33,433 nucleotides of DNA from Opitutaceae bacterium (GCA_025360455.1 JANYCF010000344.1:1-33433), one strand, 5' to 3'; positions 1 to 8,316 are shown, counted from the first letter of the stretch. The notes: generated by a model from the letters alone, not told the origin. Numbers and translations: made by a program.

Positions 1-23
1 ATCGCCTGCAAGCAGGCTCCTAC
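1..23 (-). repeat. Copy of a short palindromic interspersed repeat
   Basis: Positions 4-17 are a perfect palindrome (GCCTGC AA GCAGGC). Read on the minus strand the segment is GTAGGAGCCTGCTTGCAGGC followed by GAT. A clearly related version, GTAGGGCTGCTGCTTGCGGC, lies at 32841-32860. I recall this repeat type as widespread between genes in Opitutus-like genomes; that part is from memory. It may continue past the left edge of the window. Confidence 0.55.
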
Positions 24-32
24 ACCTCAATC

Positions 33-39
33 AAGGAGG
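33..39 (+). promoter_or_regulatory. Strong Shine-Dalgarno for the first glycosyltransferase
   Basis: AAGGAGG lies 11 bases upstream of the ATG at 51. It is one of the few near-consensus ribosome binding sites in the window, where most genes instead start by stop/start overlap. It supports independent translation initiation here, possibly at the head of the transcription unit, although no promoter is visible in the 50 bases available. Confidence 0.6.
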
Positions 40-50
40 CCTCTCCCCGC

Positions 51-1127
51 ATGAGAACCCTCCTGCTCAGTCCGGAGTTATTTCTCGGCGAAGGCGGCAT
101 CGCCCGCATCATGCGCTGCTACCTGAAGGCGCTCTGCGAAAACGCTGCTGCCGGCGATCGCATCGATGCACTCGTCCTGAATGATTCACCCGTGGCTGAC
201 TCACGCCTGACCCGCTATTCGACGCCCGCGCTCGGTCAATTCGTCGGTTGCGGCCGCAGCAAATTCAAATTTGTCCGGCAAATATTTCGCCTCTGCCGTG
301 GGGCGGATCAGGCCATTTGTGGGCACCTCCATCAACTTCCTCTCCTCTGGCTGGTCAGCCTCCTGCGCCGCAAATTTCGCTATTCACTCGTGGCGCATGG
401 CATTGAAATTTGGCGGCCCTATTCTCTGCTCGAAATCCGCGCGTTGCGCGGGGCCAATCGCATTCTCTGCATCAGCGAATACACCCGTCGCCAAGTGCTG
501 CGTTTCTGTCCCACCCTCGATCCCACCCGATTACTCGTCGTGCCCAACACGCTCGACCCCTATCTCGAAAGGGGATCGGAACCTGCTAAACCTGCGGCCT
601 TGGCCGGCCCTGTTATTCTCAGCGTGTCACGTCTCACAGCCGACGACAGCTACAAGGGAGTTGATACGTTGATCGAGGCCCTGCCGATCATTCTGCGCGA
701 ACTTCCCTTCGCTCAATTACGTGTCGTAGGCGGCGGGGATGATTTGCCTCGGTTACGCGAACTGACGGCTCAGCTCCGCCTTACCAGTTCCGTGCATTTC
801 ACCGGCATTATAGACGATGAATCGCTCCGTCGGGAATATGCCGCCTGTGAAATTTTGGCCTTACCCAGCCGGCGGGAAGGTTTCGGGCTGGTCTATCTTG
901 AGGCGATGACTTTTGGGAAAGCCTGTCTGGCGGCCCGGGCCGGAGGCGCCCCCGAAGTGGTGAATGACCGCATCGGCGCGCTTGCCGACTACGGAAATAT
1001 CCCCGAGATTGCCGCTGCCGTGCTCGACCTCGTCCGCCATCCCCGCGATCCTATCTCCATTCGCCAGCATTTGGACACCTTCGCTTTCCCCTCTTTCCGC
1101 GCCCGCCTCGCCACCGCCCTCGCCTGA
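51..1127 (+). CDS. Glycosyltransferase family 4 (GT-B fold)
   Basis: This 358-residue protein is a cytoplasmic retaining glycosyltransferase that would transfer a sugar from a nucleotide donor to the growing lipid-linked glycan. The N-terminal acceptor half has the glycine-rich loop LGEGGIAR (about 12-19). The C-terminal donor half begins near 187 (VILSVSRL) and has the KGVDTLIEAL stretch (202-211). The family E-x7-E motif is E276/E284 in REGFGLVYLEAM. Length is normal for the family. The start is fixed by the Shine-Dalgarno at 33-39. The stop shares a base with the next gene's ATG (TGATG), so the two are coupled. Donor and acceptor sugars cannot be read from sequence. Confidence 0.9.
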   Translation: MRTLLLSPELFLGEGGIARIMRCYLKALCENAAAGDRIDALVLNDSPVADSRLTRYSTPALGQFVGCGRSKFKFVRQIFRLCRGADQAICGHLHQLPLLWLVSLLRRKFRYSLVAHGIEIWRPYSLLEIRALRGANRILCISEYTRRQVLRFCPTLDPTRLLVVPNTLDPYLERGSEPAKPAALAGPVILSVSRLTADDSYKGVDTLIEALPIILRELPFAQLRVVGGGDDLPRLRELTAQLRLTSSVHFTGIIDDESLRREYAACEILALPSRREGFGLVYLEAMTFGKACLAARAGGAPEVVNDRIGALADYGNIPEIAAAVLDLVRHPRDPISIRQHLDTFAFPSFRARLATALA

Positions 1128-1960
1128 TGTCCACGCCGCAACACTCCACTGAACTGATCATCGAGCCCGGCCGGGCCACGCGAAATTACTGGGGCGATCT
1201 CTGGCGCTTCCGCGAATTGCTCGGGTTTCTCGCGTGGCGCGACATCAAGGTACGCTACAAACAAACTACACTTGGCATCCTCTGGGCGCTGATTCAACCC
1301 ACCGTCACACTGACCGTCTTCACTTTTGTTTTCGGAAAACTCGCCGGGCTCCCCGCCGGCCACACGCCCTACCCGTTGCTCGTCCTCGCCGGCCTGCTGC
1401 CGTGGCAACTGTTCTCTTCGGCTTTCTCCAACGCCAGCGGCAGTCTGGTCTCCAATACGCACCTCATTTCCAAAATATATTTTCCCCGCCTCATCGTCCC
1501 GCTTTCTTCAATCGCCGTCGCGCTCATTGATTTCGCTGTGGTGCTCATCCTCCTCGCGATCCTGTGTGCGTGGTGGTCGTTTGTACCTGATTGGCGGATT
1601 CTCTTTTTGCCGCTGTTCGTTCTCCTTACGCTGCTCACCGCGCTCGGTACGGGCCTATGGCTCACGGCGCTCACGGTGAAATATCGCGACTTCCGTTTTG
1701 TCGTGCCGTTCCTCCTCCAAGTCGGCCTCTTCCTTTCGCCGGTCGGCTTCAGTTCCACGAACCTACCGCATTGGCGCCTGCTCTACTCACTGAATCCCAT
1801 GGTCGGCGTGATCGACGGTTTTCGCTGGTGCTTGCTGCACGGCGAACCCGCGCTGAACGCCGGCAACCTTGCCGTCTCTGTCGGCATGGCGCTCCTGCTC
1901 CTCCTCACCGGTCTCTGGTACTTCCGCCACACCGAGCGCAGCTTTGCCGACGTCATCTGA
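1127..1960 (+). CDS. wzm: ABC-2 type polysaccharide export permease (Wzm-like)
   Basis: This 277-residue inner-membrane protein is the channel subunit of a polysaccharide ABC exporter of the Wzm/TagG/KpsM type. It has a cytoplasmic N-terminal amphipathic region, the typical RDIKVRYKQTTLGILW segment (about 38-53) leading into the first membrane helix, and about six hydrophobic spans. Near the end are NPMVGVIDGFRW and the closing RHTERSFADVI, both characteristic of the family. Its partner ATPase begins at 2734. Between them sit two small genes that do not belong to the exporter, which is unusual because wzm and wzt are normally adjacent. Substrate specificity is inferred from the surrounding glycan locus. 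Confidence 0.9.
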   Translation: MSTPQHSTELIIEPGRATRNYWGDLWRFRELLGFLAWRDIKVRYKQTTLGILWALIQPTVTLTVFTFVFGKLAGLPAGHTPYPLLVLAGLLPWQLFSSAFSNASGSLVSNTHLISKIYFPRLIVPLSSIAVALIDFAVVLILLAILCAWWSFVPDWRILFLPLFVLLTLLTALGTGLWLTALTVKYRDFRFVVPFLLQVGLFLSPVGFSSTNLPHWRLLYSLNPMVGVIDGFRWCLLHGEPALNAGNLAVSVGMALLLLLTGLWYFRHTERSFADVI

Positions 1961-1962
1961 CC

Positions 1963-2478
1963 ATGCGACTTGATCAAGTCATCTCTGTTGTCCAAGCCTT
2001 GAATGAAGCCGGTGTACGCTATCTCATTGTCGGTGGTCTGGCGGTCAACGCGCATGGCCATGTGCGCTACACCAATGATCTCGATCTGGTCATCAGTCTC
2101 GAGCCCACCAACATTCGCTGTGGCCTCGATACTTTGGCCGGAATCGGCTACCGTCCGAAGATCCCTGTCACCAGCGCCCAATTCGCCGATCCCCAGCTGC
2201 GTGAACAATGGCGAACCCAAAAAGGCATGGTCGTGCTGAACCTCTGGAGTGATCAACAGCGTGAGTCACCAATCGACGTTTTTGTCCATGAGCCGTTTGA
2301 TTTTGCCAGCGAACACCGCGCGGCGAAAATCTTCCCGTTGACCGAACACATTGCTGCGCCCTTTGTCTCGCTCCCGACCTTGCTCCGCATGAAGGCGGAG
2401 GCCGGGCGACCACGGGATTTGATCGATATCGCCGAACTCAAACGCAGCGAGGAGATCCGCAACCGCCATGAAATTTGA
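1963..2478 (+). CDS. Small nucleotidyltransferase (AbiEii/DUF6036-like, toxin-like)
   Basis: This 171-residue protein has the hallmarks of a minimal Pol-beta-type nucleotidyltransferase. They are the VGGLAVNAHG loop (23-32), the paired carboxylates in TNDLDLVI (D39, D41), a likely third carboxylate at D105 in PIDVFV, and a late RPRDLIDIAEL segment (149-159) seen in AbiEii-like and DUF6036 proteins. Such enzymes transfer a nucleotide to RNA, protein or a small molecule, and many are toxins of two-gene modules. The ATG at 1963 lies two bases after the permease stop; the reading frame stays open far upstream, but that part overlaps the permease in another frame. The next gene overlaps its 3' end by 11 bases. 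Target and toxicity are unknown. Confidence 0.72.
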   Translation: MRLDQVISVVQALNEAGVRYLIVGGLAVNAHGHVRYTNDLDLVISLEPTNIRCGLDTLAGIGYRPKIPVTSAQFADPQLREQWRTQKGMVVLNLWSDQQRESPIDVFVHEPFDFASEHRAAKIFPLTEHIAAPFVSLPTLLRMKAEAGRPRDLIDIAELKRSEEIRNRHEI

Positions 2479-2737
2479 TCCTTGGCACTATGGCACTTGG
2501 GAAGGGGCGAGAGATGGCGTCCGGGAAGAGAACTTGAAACTCAGCTTGCCTGAGAAAATCCAGATGCTGGAGGGGATGGAGCAGTTGGCCGTCAGGCTGC
2601 ATCGTCAGCGTCTGCGTGAAGGTCTGCCGGTCGATCCTAAGATCGCACCCTTGCTCATGGAACCCTTGGTCGCGGAGGAGCAGGCACCCTATTTTCCCGA
2701 AACTCCTTCCGCATCTCCACCACCACGTACGCCATGA
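2468..2737 (+). CDS. Small hypothetical protein, probable partner of the nucleotidyltransferase
   Basis: This 89-residue protein is not one I recognise. It is charged and probably mainly helical in the middle (LSLPEKIQMLEGMEQLAV, about 26-43) and ends in a proline-rich tail. It overlaps the nucleotidyltransferase gene by 11 bases and shares an ATGA overlap with the Wzt gene, so it is translationally coupled on both sides. A small gene overlapping an AbiEii-like gene is the usual arrangement of a toxin-antitoxin pair, so an antitoxin or accessory role is the best inference. No DNA-binding motif is evident. A role in the exporter cannot be excluded. Confidence 0.6.
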   Translation: MKFDPWHYGTWEGARDGVREENLKLSLPEKIQMLEGMEQLAVRLHRQRLREGLPVDPKIAPLLMEPLVAEEQAPYFPETPSASPPPRTP

Positions 2738-3966
2738 GCCAACCCATCATCAGCGTCGAAGGCCTCGGCAAGCGCTACTTCCTCTCGCACCAGAAGCGGC
2801 AAGACACGCTGCGCGATTCGCTCACGCAGAGTGTGCGCGGATTCTTCCAACGAGGTTCGCTCTCCGCCTCGGCGGGCCGCGAGGAATTTTGGGCGCTGCG
2901 CGATGTCTCTTTTGAGGTTAACCGCGGCGACGTCATCGGCATCATCGGACGCAACGGGGCGGGCAAATCCACGCTGCTGAAAATTCTTTCCCGCATCACC
3001 GAACCGACCACCGGCCGCGCGGTCATCCGTGGCCGGGTCGCGAGCCTGCTGGAAGTCGGCACCGGCTTTCATCCCGAACTCTCCGGCCGGGAAAACATTT
3101 TCCTCAACGGCGCCATCCTCGGTATGTCGCGCGCCGAGATCACCCGGAAGTTCGATGAGATCGTCGCCTTCGCCGAGGTGGAGCGTTTCCTGGATACACA
3201 GGTGAAACACTATTCCAGCGGCATGTACGTACGCCTCGCCTTCGCCGTGGCCGCCCACCTCGAACCGGAAATTCTGATCGTGGATGAAGTGCTGGCCGTC
3301 GGTGATGTTGCCTTCCAAAAAAAATGTCTGGGCAAGATGCAATCGGTTTCCCGTCAGGACGGTCGCACGGTGTTGTTTGTCAGTCACAACCTTCCTTCAA
3401 TCCGCCAGCTCTGCCGCTCGGCGATATTGTTCACGCGCGGCCAGGTGGAAAGCACCGGGCCATGCGCGAAAGTTCTCGAAGTCTATCAGCACGGTCTCGC
3501 CGGCACCTTGCCCGCTTCGGTCCCGGCACCCGCCGCTGACCTGCGTGAGCGCGCCTACGCCACCAGCATAGCGATTGAAACGCTCAATGGCTCACCCACA
3601 ACCTTCATCCCCGTCGGACACCCGTGGCGGACCCGGATCGGTTTTTGCGTGGTGACCGCCCAACGCAATTTCGTAATCTCCATCGGACTGAAATCAGCAG
3701 AGGGAAGCTCTGTCCAAACGGCTTGGCTCCCACCGCGCGACCTTGCCCCCGGCAATTACGAGGCGGAATTCGTCCAGGATCGCGTCGTGCTTGAGGCCGG
3801 AGCCTACACCCTGCTGGTGGGCCTCAGTGAAAGCGACCGAGCCTTCCAGCAGTTTGAAGCCGCCCGTCTCGATTTCAGCGGCGAGAATGCCGTGGGCTAT
3901 TACGCTGGCACCTCCGGTCTTGGCACTGTGCTCAATTCAATGCAGATAAATTTTCGCCAGCTTTAA
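2734..3966 (+). CDS. wzt: Polysaccharide ABC exporter ATPase with C-terminal glycan-binding-like domain (Wzt-like)
   Basis: This 410-residue protein is the cytoplasmic nucleotide-binding subunit that powers export through the permease at 1127. Walker A is GRNGAGKST (72-80), the signature is YSSGM (160-164), Walker B is ILIVDE (180-185), and the switch histidine is H218. The ATPase core ends near 250. The remaining 160 residues resemble the beta-sandwich Wzt C-terminal domain which, in characterised O-antigen exporters, binds the modified non-reducing end of the glycan before export. That would suit a cluster rich in methyl- and carbamoyltransferases. The ATG overlaps the preceding stop (ATGA). 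Confidence 0.9.
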   Translation: MSQPIISVEGLGKRYFLSHQKRQDTLRDSLTQSVRGFFQRGSLSASAGREEFWALRDVSFEVNRGDVIGIIGRNGAGKSTLLKILSRITEPTTGRAVIRGRVASLLEVGTGFHPELSGRENIFLNGAILGMSRAEITRKFDEIVAFAEVERFLDTQVKHYSSGMYVRLAFAVAAHLEPEILIVDEVLAVGDVAFQKKCLGKMQSVSRQDGRTVLFVSHNLPSIRQLCRSAILFTRGQVESTGPCAKVLEVYQHGLAGTLPASVPAPAADLRERAYATSIAIETLNGSPTTFIPVGHPWRTRIGFCVVTAQRNFVISIGLKSAEGSSVQTAWLPPRDLAPGNYEAEFVQDRVVLEAGAYTLLVGLSESDRAFQQFEAARLDFSGENAVGYYAGTSGLGTVLNSMQINFRQL

Positions 3967-3976
3967 TCCCACGACC

Positions 3977-4642
3977 ATGAATCCCCTTCGTTCGTTCGTC
4001 ACTTCGTGCCTGCGCAAGCTCGGTCTCTTTCATCCGTTGCACGACTGGCGGCGCGACTGGCGGTTTCACCAGCTCAACCGCTCGAAGATCCGCGACTGGC
4101 GAGCGCGTGGTTGCCCGATGCCTGCGCCCGATTTGGTGAAATATGGCGTCATCCGTGACTATGCCCGCCGTTACCGGACGTCGGTCCTGATCGAAACCGG
4201 CACCTTCTACGGCAACGCCATCTTCACCCTGCGCCACGACTTTCGGGAGATACATTCGATCGAACTCGCTCCGGCCCTGTACGAGCAAAACACCCGCGAA
4301 CTCGGCCACCTGTCACACCTCCATCTGCATCTGGGCGACAGCGCCGAGGTGCTGCCCCGCTTGCTCGGCGAGCTCCGTGAACCGGCGCTTTTCTGGCTCG
4401 ACGGCCATTTCTGCGCCGGTCCCTCGGCGCGCGCCTCCGCCGACACTCCAATCAGCGCCGAGCTCGATCACCTTCTCCGCCAACCCAGCGGCGGGAACGT
4501 GGTGCTCATCGACGATGCGCGACTCTTTGTTGGACGCGACGATTACCCAAGCATTCCCGAGCTCCGCGAGGTCATCCGGCTCCGCCGGCCCGACGCAACT
4601 TTCGAGGTTGATCTCGACATCATTCGCATTGCACCCGTCTGA
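3977..4642 (+). CDS. Class I SAM methyltransferase-like protein
   Basis: This 221-residue protein probably has a Rossmann-type methyltransferase fold. It has a glycine-containing ETGTFYGN loop (73-80), an acidic residue ending the next strand (SIELAP, E96), GDS (120-122), LDGHFC (141-146) and IDDAR (178-182). It lacks the textbook D-x-G-x-G motif, so SAM binding is inferred from the strand/loop pattern. The N-terminus carries a basic, tryptophan-rich arm, DWRRDWRF (23-30) followed by NRSK (34-37), which recurs in the protein at 8400. It follows wzt by ten bases. It may methylate or otherwise modify the glycan; a non-methyltransferase role remains possible. Confidence 0.55.
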   Translation: MNPLRSFVTSCLRKLGLFHPLHDWRRDWRFHQLNRSKIRDWRARGCPMPAPDLVKYGVIRDYARRYRTSVLIETGTFYGNAIFTLRHDFREIHSIELAPALYEQNTRELGHLSHLHLHLGDSAEVLPRLLGELREPALFWLDGHFCAGPSARASADTPISAELDHLLRQPSGGNVVLIDDARLFVGRDDYPSIPELREVIRLRRPDATFEVDLDIIRIAPV

Positions 4643-4685
4643 AATGCGCTTCCGCCCCGAAATCGTGACGCCGTGTGCCCTCACC

Positions 4686-4710
4686 CCGCGTCGGCTGCGC
4701 CGACAACTCC
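4686..4710. repeat. Short stem-loop in the intergenic gap, REP-like
   Basis: GTCGGC (4690-4695) and GCCGAC (4699-4704) form a perfect 6-bp stem with a 3-base loop. It sits in the 78-base gap between the methyltransferase-like gene and the membrane protein. The CTCACCCCG stretch just before it resembles GC-rich REP units I recall from this bacterial group. Its presence argues against using the GTG at 4673 as the downstream gene's start, because that would translate the repeat. Confidence 0.35.
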
Positions 4711-4720
4711 GAATCGGCCA

Positions 4721-6562
4721 ATGACGCTATTCGCACTGTATCCTGTCAGCGGTTTCTTTCTGCCGGTTAACCTGGCCATGGGACAAGTATACCAACGTGC
4801 TTTTGATTTCATCCCCGGCTGGATTCTCCTGTCAGCTCTGGTCGGACTCATTTCGTGGCTGGCGTTGCGCCATTACCAACCTCAACTGGAAGGCCAATCC
4901 GCAGGACGGCGCGACCGTTGGAGCCGATTTCTTTATGGCCCGCTGAACTGGCATCGTGACTGGGTCTGGCTGTGCGCAGGCTGTACTTTGCTGCTCCTGG
5001 CCACCGACTGTCAGTCCTTCACCCAGGCATTTTTTCGTTGGGATGATTTTTCATTCATTCAGGACGCACGGGAAGCAGCGTCTTTGCCAAAGCTGCTCAA
5101 TCAGTATCATGCCGATCACTCGTTGCCGCTGTTCCGTCTGTGGGTGTCAGGCGTAATCGCTTGGGCCGGGCCCACCGCCTCGGCCGCGGATCTTGCCCGG
5201 GCGTTCAACGCCGTGAATTTTCTGACCTGTCTGGCGGTGCTGCTGGGTGGCGCCGCCCTGCTCGCGGAATGTGCGGTCCGACGCATCACTGCGGTGTGCT
5301 TCTGTCTTTTTGCCTGGTTCTGGCCGGGCTGGGGCGAATTCACCACCGGCTTCTACACTCTCATCGTCTATCCGCAAACGCTCGTCTGCGGGTTCCTCGC
5401 CATTACCTGGCTGCTCGGCTACCAACGAACCGGTCGAGTCCGCTGGCTGGTACTGGGGATTGTTTGCACCTTGTTAGCCGGTGGACTGGATATCTCGGGG
5501 GTTTGGGTTTTCCCCGCTGTGGTCGGCTGCCTGTGGGCTTGGGGCGGCTGGCGAACTCCGTCCGCCCGGAAACTGGCGCCTTGGCTGCTCCTGGCCTTCG
5601 TTCTCACCGCGTATTACCACCTCGTCTGGTTCAAGCATCCTTTCGCCGGTCGCGAACTCGTGCAGAATCCAAGTGGACTGGCCCTGAACAAAAGTCTGCT
5701 TGATAATCTCGTGGTCCATGCTTCGCGACTTCCTCTCACCGTCGTTTCCGGTTTGGGCGGCACCCTGCTCAGCGAGATTACTCCCGGAGTGCTGGGACTG
5801 ATCGCACCCCAGTTCTACGGCAACTTTCTCGCTAGCGCCCCGGTCTACGCCGCTGAAGGCCTGGCCCTGAGCGTCGCGGCCTGGCTGGTCTGGCGCAACC
5901 GACGCCACATTTCATCTGCGGACCGGCGCAGGTTGACCGCCTTGGCGTTCCCCGTCCTTGTTCTCATCGGCATGACGAGCGTCGCCCGGGTGCACGCCTT
6001 GGATTTGCCGGGCACGCTCTGGCCAACAAAATACTTCTGCGTGCCTCAGGCATGGGCCGTACTGGCCGCAGTATTTTTGCTGGATCGAGTTGCACTGCGT
6101 TCACCCGCGACGGCACAACTGGCCGCCCGCTGGATTGCGGGCGCAATGGTCGCCGGCGTCTGGCTGGTCGCCACTTTCTGGTATTTCGAACGCGCCCTGG
6201 ATATTCCGACCGCACGACGGCCGGCCGGCCGGCAGGGTAATACCGCCGCCGCCATTTTGCGTCGCGCCGAATTTGCCACGTTTCAGCAAAACATCGAGGA
6301 GCTGGCCCGCCGCACCGGGCGGAAGCAAATTGATGTGCCTCCGCCCGAGGGCATTTATTGGGCCCACCAAAATCTGGAATTCGGGTATGGCTCAAAACTG
6401 GGCGGAACCTATTTGTTCACCGACCTGCTTTCCGTGGCTCCCGCCACCGGCATCACTCTGCGGGAATGCCCCCGCGCCGAAGTCGCCGTGGACATTCTGA
6501 ACACAATCGAATCGATCCCTGCCCTCAAACGCGTGTTTGATTCCACCCCGCCGCTCCGGTGA
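4721..6562 (+). CDS. Polytopic membrane protein, putative GT-C type glycosyltransferase
   Basis: This 613-residue protein has about eleven or twelve hydrophobic spans. After an early membrane span there is an acidic pair in FRWDDFSFI (D108, D109), followed by a histidine-containing segment HADHSLPLFRL (130-140). An acidic pair in the first large periplasmic loop is the typical catalytic site of GT-C enzymes, which use polyprenyl-phosphate sugars. The family call rests on this topology and motif only. The ATG at 4721 is preferred over an in-frame GTG at 4673 because the intervening codons cross a stem-loop repeat. The stop overlaps the next gene's GTG. It could attach side-chain sugars on the periplasmic side. 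Confidence 0.6.
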   Translation: MTLFALYPVSGFFLPVNLAMGQVYQRAFDFIPGWILLSALVGLISWLALRHYQPQLEGQSAGRRDRWSRFLYGPLNWHRDWVWLCAGCTLLLLATDCQSFTQAFFRWDDFSFIQDAREAASLPKLLNQYHADHSLPLFRLWVSGVIAWAGPTASAADLARAFNAVNFLTCLAVLLGGAALLAECAVRRITAVCFCLFAWFWPGWGEFTTGFYTLIVYPQTLVCGFLAITWLLGYQRTGRVRWLVLGIVCTLLAGGLDISGVWVFPAVVGCLWAWGGWRTPSARKLAPWLLLAFVLTAYYHLVWFKHPFAGRELVQNPSGLALNKSLLDNLVVHASRLPLTVVSGLGGTLLSEITPGVLGLIAPQFYGNFLASAPVYAAEGLALSVAAWLVWRNRRHISSADRRRLTALAFPVLVLIGMTSVARVHALDLPGTLWPTKYFCVPQAWAVLAAVFLLDRVALRSPATAQLAARWIAGAMVAGVWLVATFWYFERALDIPTARRPAGRQGNTAAAILRRAEFATFQQNIEELARRTGRKQIDVPPPEGIYWAHQNLEFGYGSKLGGTYLFTDLLSVAPATGITLRECPRAEVAVDILNTIESIPALKRVFDSTPPLR

Positions 6563-7374
6563 ATCCCCTCCAACCAGTCGATATTAGCGGTTATCTGGCC
6601 GAGCCTTCCGAGCCGGAGAGGGAGTTGCTGCGATTTTTCAGCACGAATGAAGCACTGACCATTTTCGATATCGGTTCCTGCGAGGGCGAGGATTCCGTGC
6701 GTTACGCTCGGCGCTTCCCGCGGGCGCGCGTGTACGCCTTCGAGCCTTTGCCAGCCAATCAGGAATTGATTCGCGCCAATTTCGTGCGTCATGCCACCGC
6801 GAATGCAGAGTTGGTTCCACTCGCTCTTTCGAACAACACCGGCGAGGCCACCTTCCATGTTTCGTCCGGACGCCCCAAGGATGAATTCGCCGGCAAGGAC
6901 TGGAACTACGGCAACAAATCCAGCTCACTGCTGGCTCCGGCACAGAACGATCCGATGTATGGGTGGGTCGAATTCAAAAATGCCATTACGGTCCGCACCG
7001 ACACGCTCGATCATTTCTGCGGCGGTCGTGCGCTCAGCCGGATCGACTTCATTCACATGGACGTACAGGGAGCCGAACACCTCGTGCTCCAAGGCGCCAA
7101 CGCCATGTTGCCCAATATCACGGCGATCTGGCTCGAGGTTTCGGACCGGGAACTTTACGCAGGGCAAAAACTGCGGGGTGACATCGAGCAACTCATGCAC
7201 GCCCACGGATTCAGACTCGGCTTCGAACTGCGTCGGGCTATTGAAGGCGACCAATTCTACGTGAACACCCGGCGCGCCCGCGTCTGGCCTTATCTCGTTC
7301 GCTGCGCCTTCCGCAATGGCTGGCGCCAGTTACGCCGTGTGATCGGGCGCGTCAAGCGTGCCTGCTTTCGCTAA
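6559..7374 (+). CDS. FkbM family SAM-dependent methyltransferase
   Basis: This 271-residue O-methyltransferase, presumably acts on a sugar hydroxyl of the glycan. FkbM family features are clear: motif I IFDIGSCEGEDSV (35-47), FEPLPAN (61-67), ALSNNTGEATF (89-99), and IDFIHMDVQGAEHLVLQG (162-179) with the family's DVQG/E signature. The C-terminus ends in a basic stretch that may contact the membrane. The start is GTG at 6559 in a GTGA overlap with the preceding stop. No ATG is available upstream without entering the previous gene. Confidence 0.88.
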   Translation: MNPLQPVDISGYLAEPSEPERELLRFFSTNEALTIFDIGSCEGEDSVRYARRFPRARVYAFEPLPANQELIRANFVRHATANAELVPLALSNNTGEATFHVSSGRPKDEFAGKDWNYGNKSSSLLAPAQNDPMYGWVEFKNAITVRTDTLDHFCGGRALSRIDFIHMDVQGAEHLVLQGANAMLPNITAIWLEVSDRELYAGQKLRGDIEQLMHAHGFRLGFELRRAIEGDQFYVNTRRARVWPYLVRCAFRNGWRQLRRVIGRVKRACFR

Positions 7375-7389
7375 CCCCTTGGCCGCGAC

Positions 7390-8316
7390 ATGATCATTTC
7401 CTGGCTCACCGGAGGACTGGGCAACCAGATGTTCCAATACGCCGCAGGGCTCACCCTCGCCCGGCACCACCGCACGGAACTCAAACTTGATGTGTCGTGG
7501 TATGATGAGTCACCCGACTGCAAACCCCACGAGCGCTACGCCCTCTCGGCCTTCGCCCTCACGACGCAGTTCGCCACGCTCCAGGAAATCAACTGCGCCC
7601 GCGGAATCAGATCCGCGCGAGCCCAACGCTGGTCCGACGCCATCGCCCGCACGCTCCGGTTCAAGCGGCCCGCAAGCGAAACGAGTGCCCCGGGGAACTG
7701 GCACTCTCCGCCCACCTTTGCCTACTATCCGACATTCCTGGCGCAGCCGGACAACACTTACCTGCATGGCATGTTTCAGTCCGAAAAATTCTTCGCCCCC
7801 GCCGCCGATCCGCTGCGTTCGCACTTCCGTCTGCGCGAACCCACGCCGCCCAGCATCGCCAAACTGGCGGAACGCATCCGGCAAAGCCCATCGGCCTTTG
7901 TGCATTTTCGACGCGGGGATTACGTCCACGATCCGCGTTATGCCCGGGAGATCGGCGTCCTCGGAAATGACTACTACAAGCGGGCCGTCCAACTTCTGCG
8001 GACGAAACACCCGGACACGATGCTGTATATTTTCTCGGATGACATCGAATCCGTCGCCCGTGACTTCACCCCAACCGGGCCGCACGAGTTTGTGCACGAA
8101 CCCGCCGGCACCGCCGCCCACGACATCCTCCGGTTGATGAATCTCTGCGATCACGCCATCATTGCCAACAGCACCCTCGGCTGGTGGGGCGCGTGGCTGA
8201 ATCGTTTCCCCGGCAAACTGGTGGTTGCGCCCGAACCGTGGTTTGCCAACAGCACCCACGACACCACCGACGTCGTTCCGGCCGGCTGGATCAAAATCCC
8301 GCAATCCGTCCAGTAA
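7390..8316 (+). CDS. Alpha-1,2-fucosyltransferase, GT11 family
   Basis: This 308-residue cytoplasmic glycosyltransferase would move L-fucose from GDP-fucose to a galactose-type acceptor. GT11 hallmarks are all present: the N-terminal GGLGNQMFQYAAG (8-20), the donor-binding HFRRGDY (172-178), FSDD (215-218), and ANSTLGWWGAWL (259-270). Length is typical. Family membership is very secure. Alpha-1,2 linkage is the family norm, but the acceptor is not known. No GDP-fucose synthesis genes (gmd, fcl) lie in the window, so the donor must be made elsewhere. The 83-base gap after it is one of the larger breaks in the cluster. Confidence 0.93.
   Translation: MIISWLTGGLGNQMFQYAAGLTLARHHRTELKLDVSWYDESPDCKPHERYALSAFALTTQFATLQEINCARGIRSARAQRWSDAIARTLRFKRPASETSAPGNWHSPPTFAYYPTFLAQPDNTYLHGMFQSEKFFAPAADPLRSHFRLREPTPPSIAKLAERIRQSPSAFVHFRRGDYVHDPRYAREIGVLGNDYYKRAVQLLRTKHPDTMLYIFSDDIESVARDFTPTGPHEFVHEPAGTAAHDILRLMNLCDHAIIANSTLGWWGAWLNRFPGKLVVAPEPWFANSTHDTTDVVPAGWIKIPQSVQ

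Noticed and set aside
1591-1962. Upstream extension of the nucleotidyltransferase reading frame
   Set aside because: It overlaps the permease gene in another frame and its translation is not nucleotidyltransferase-like; the ATG at 1963 precedes the conserved core at the expected distance.
4673-4720. GTG start for the GT-C-like protein
   Set aside because: The extra 16 residues would be translated from a stem-loop repeat, and the ATG at 4721 lies directly before the natural N-terminus.
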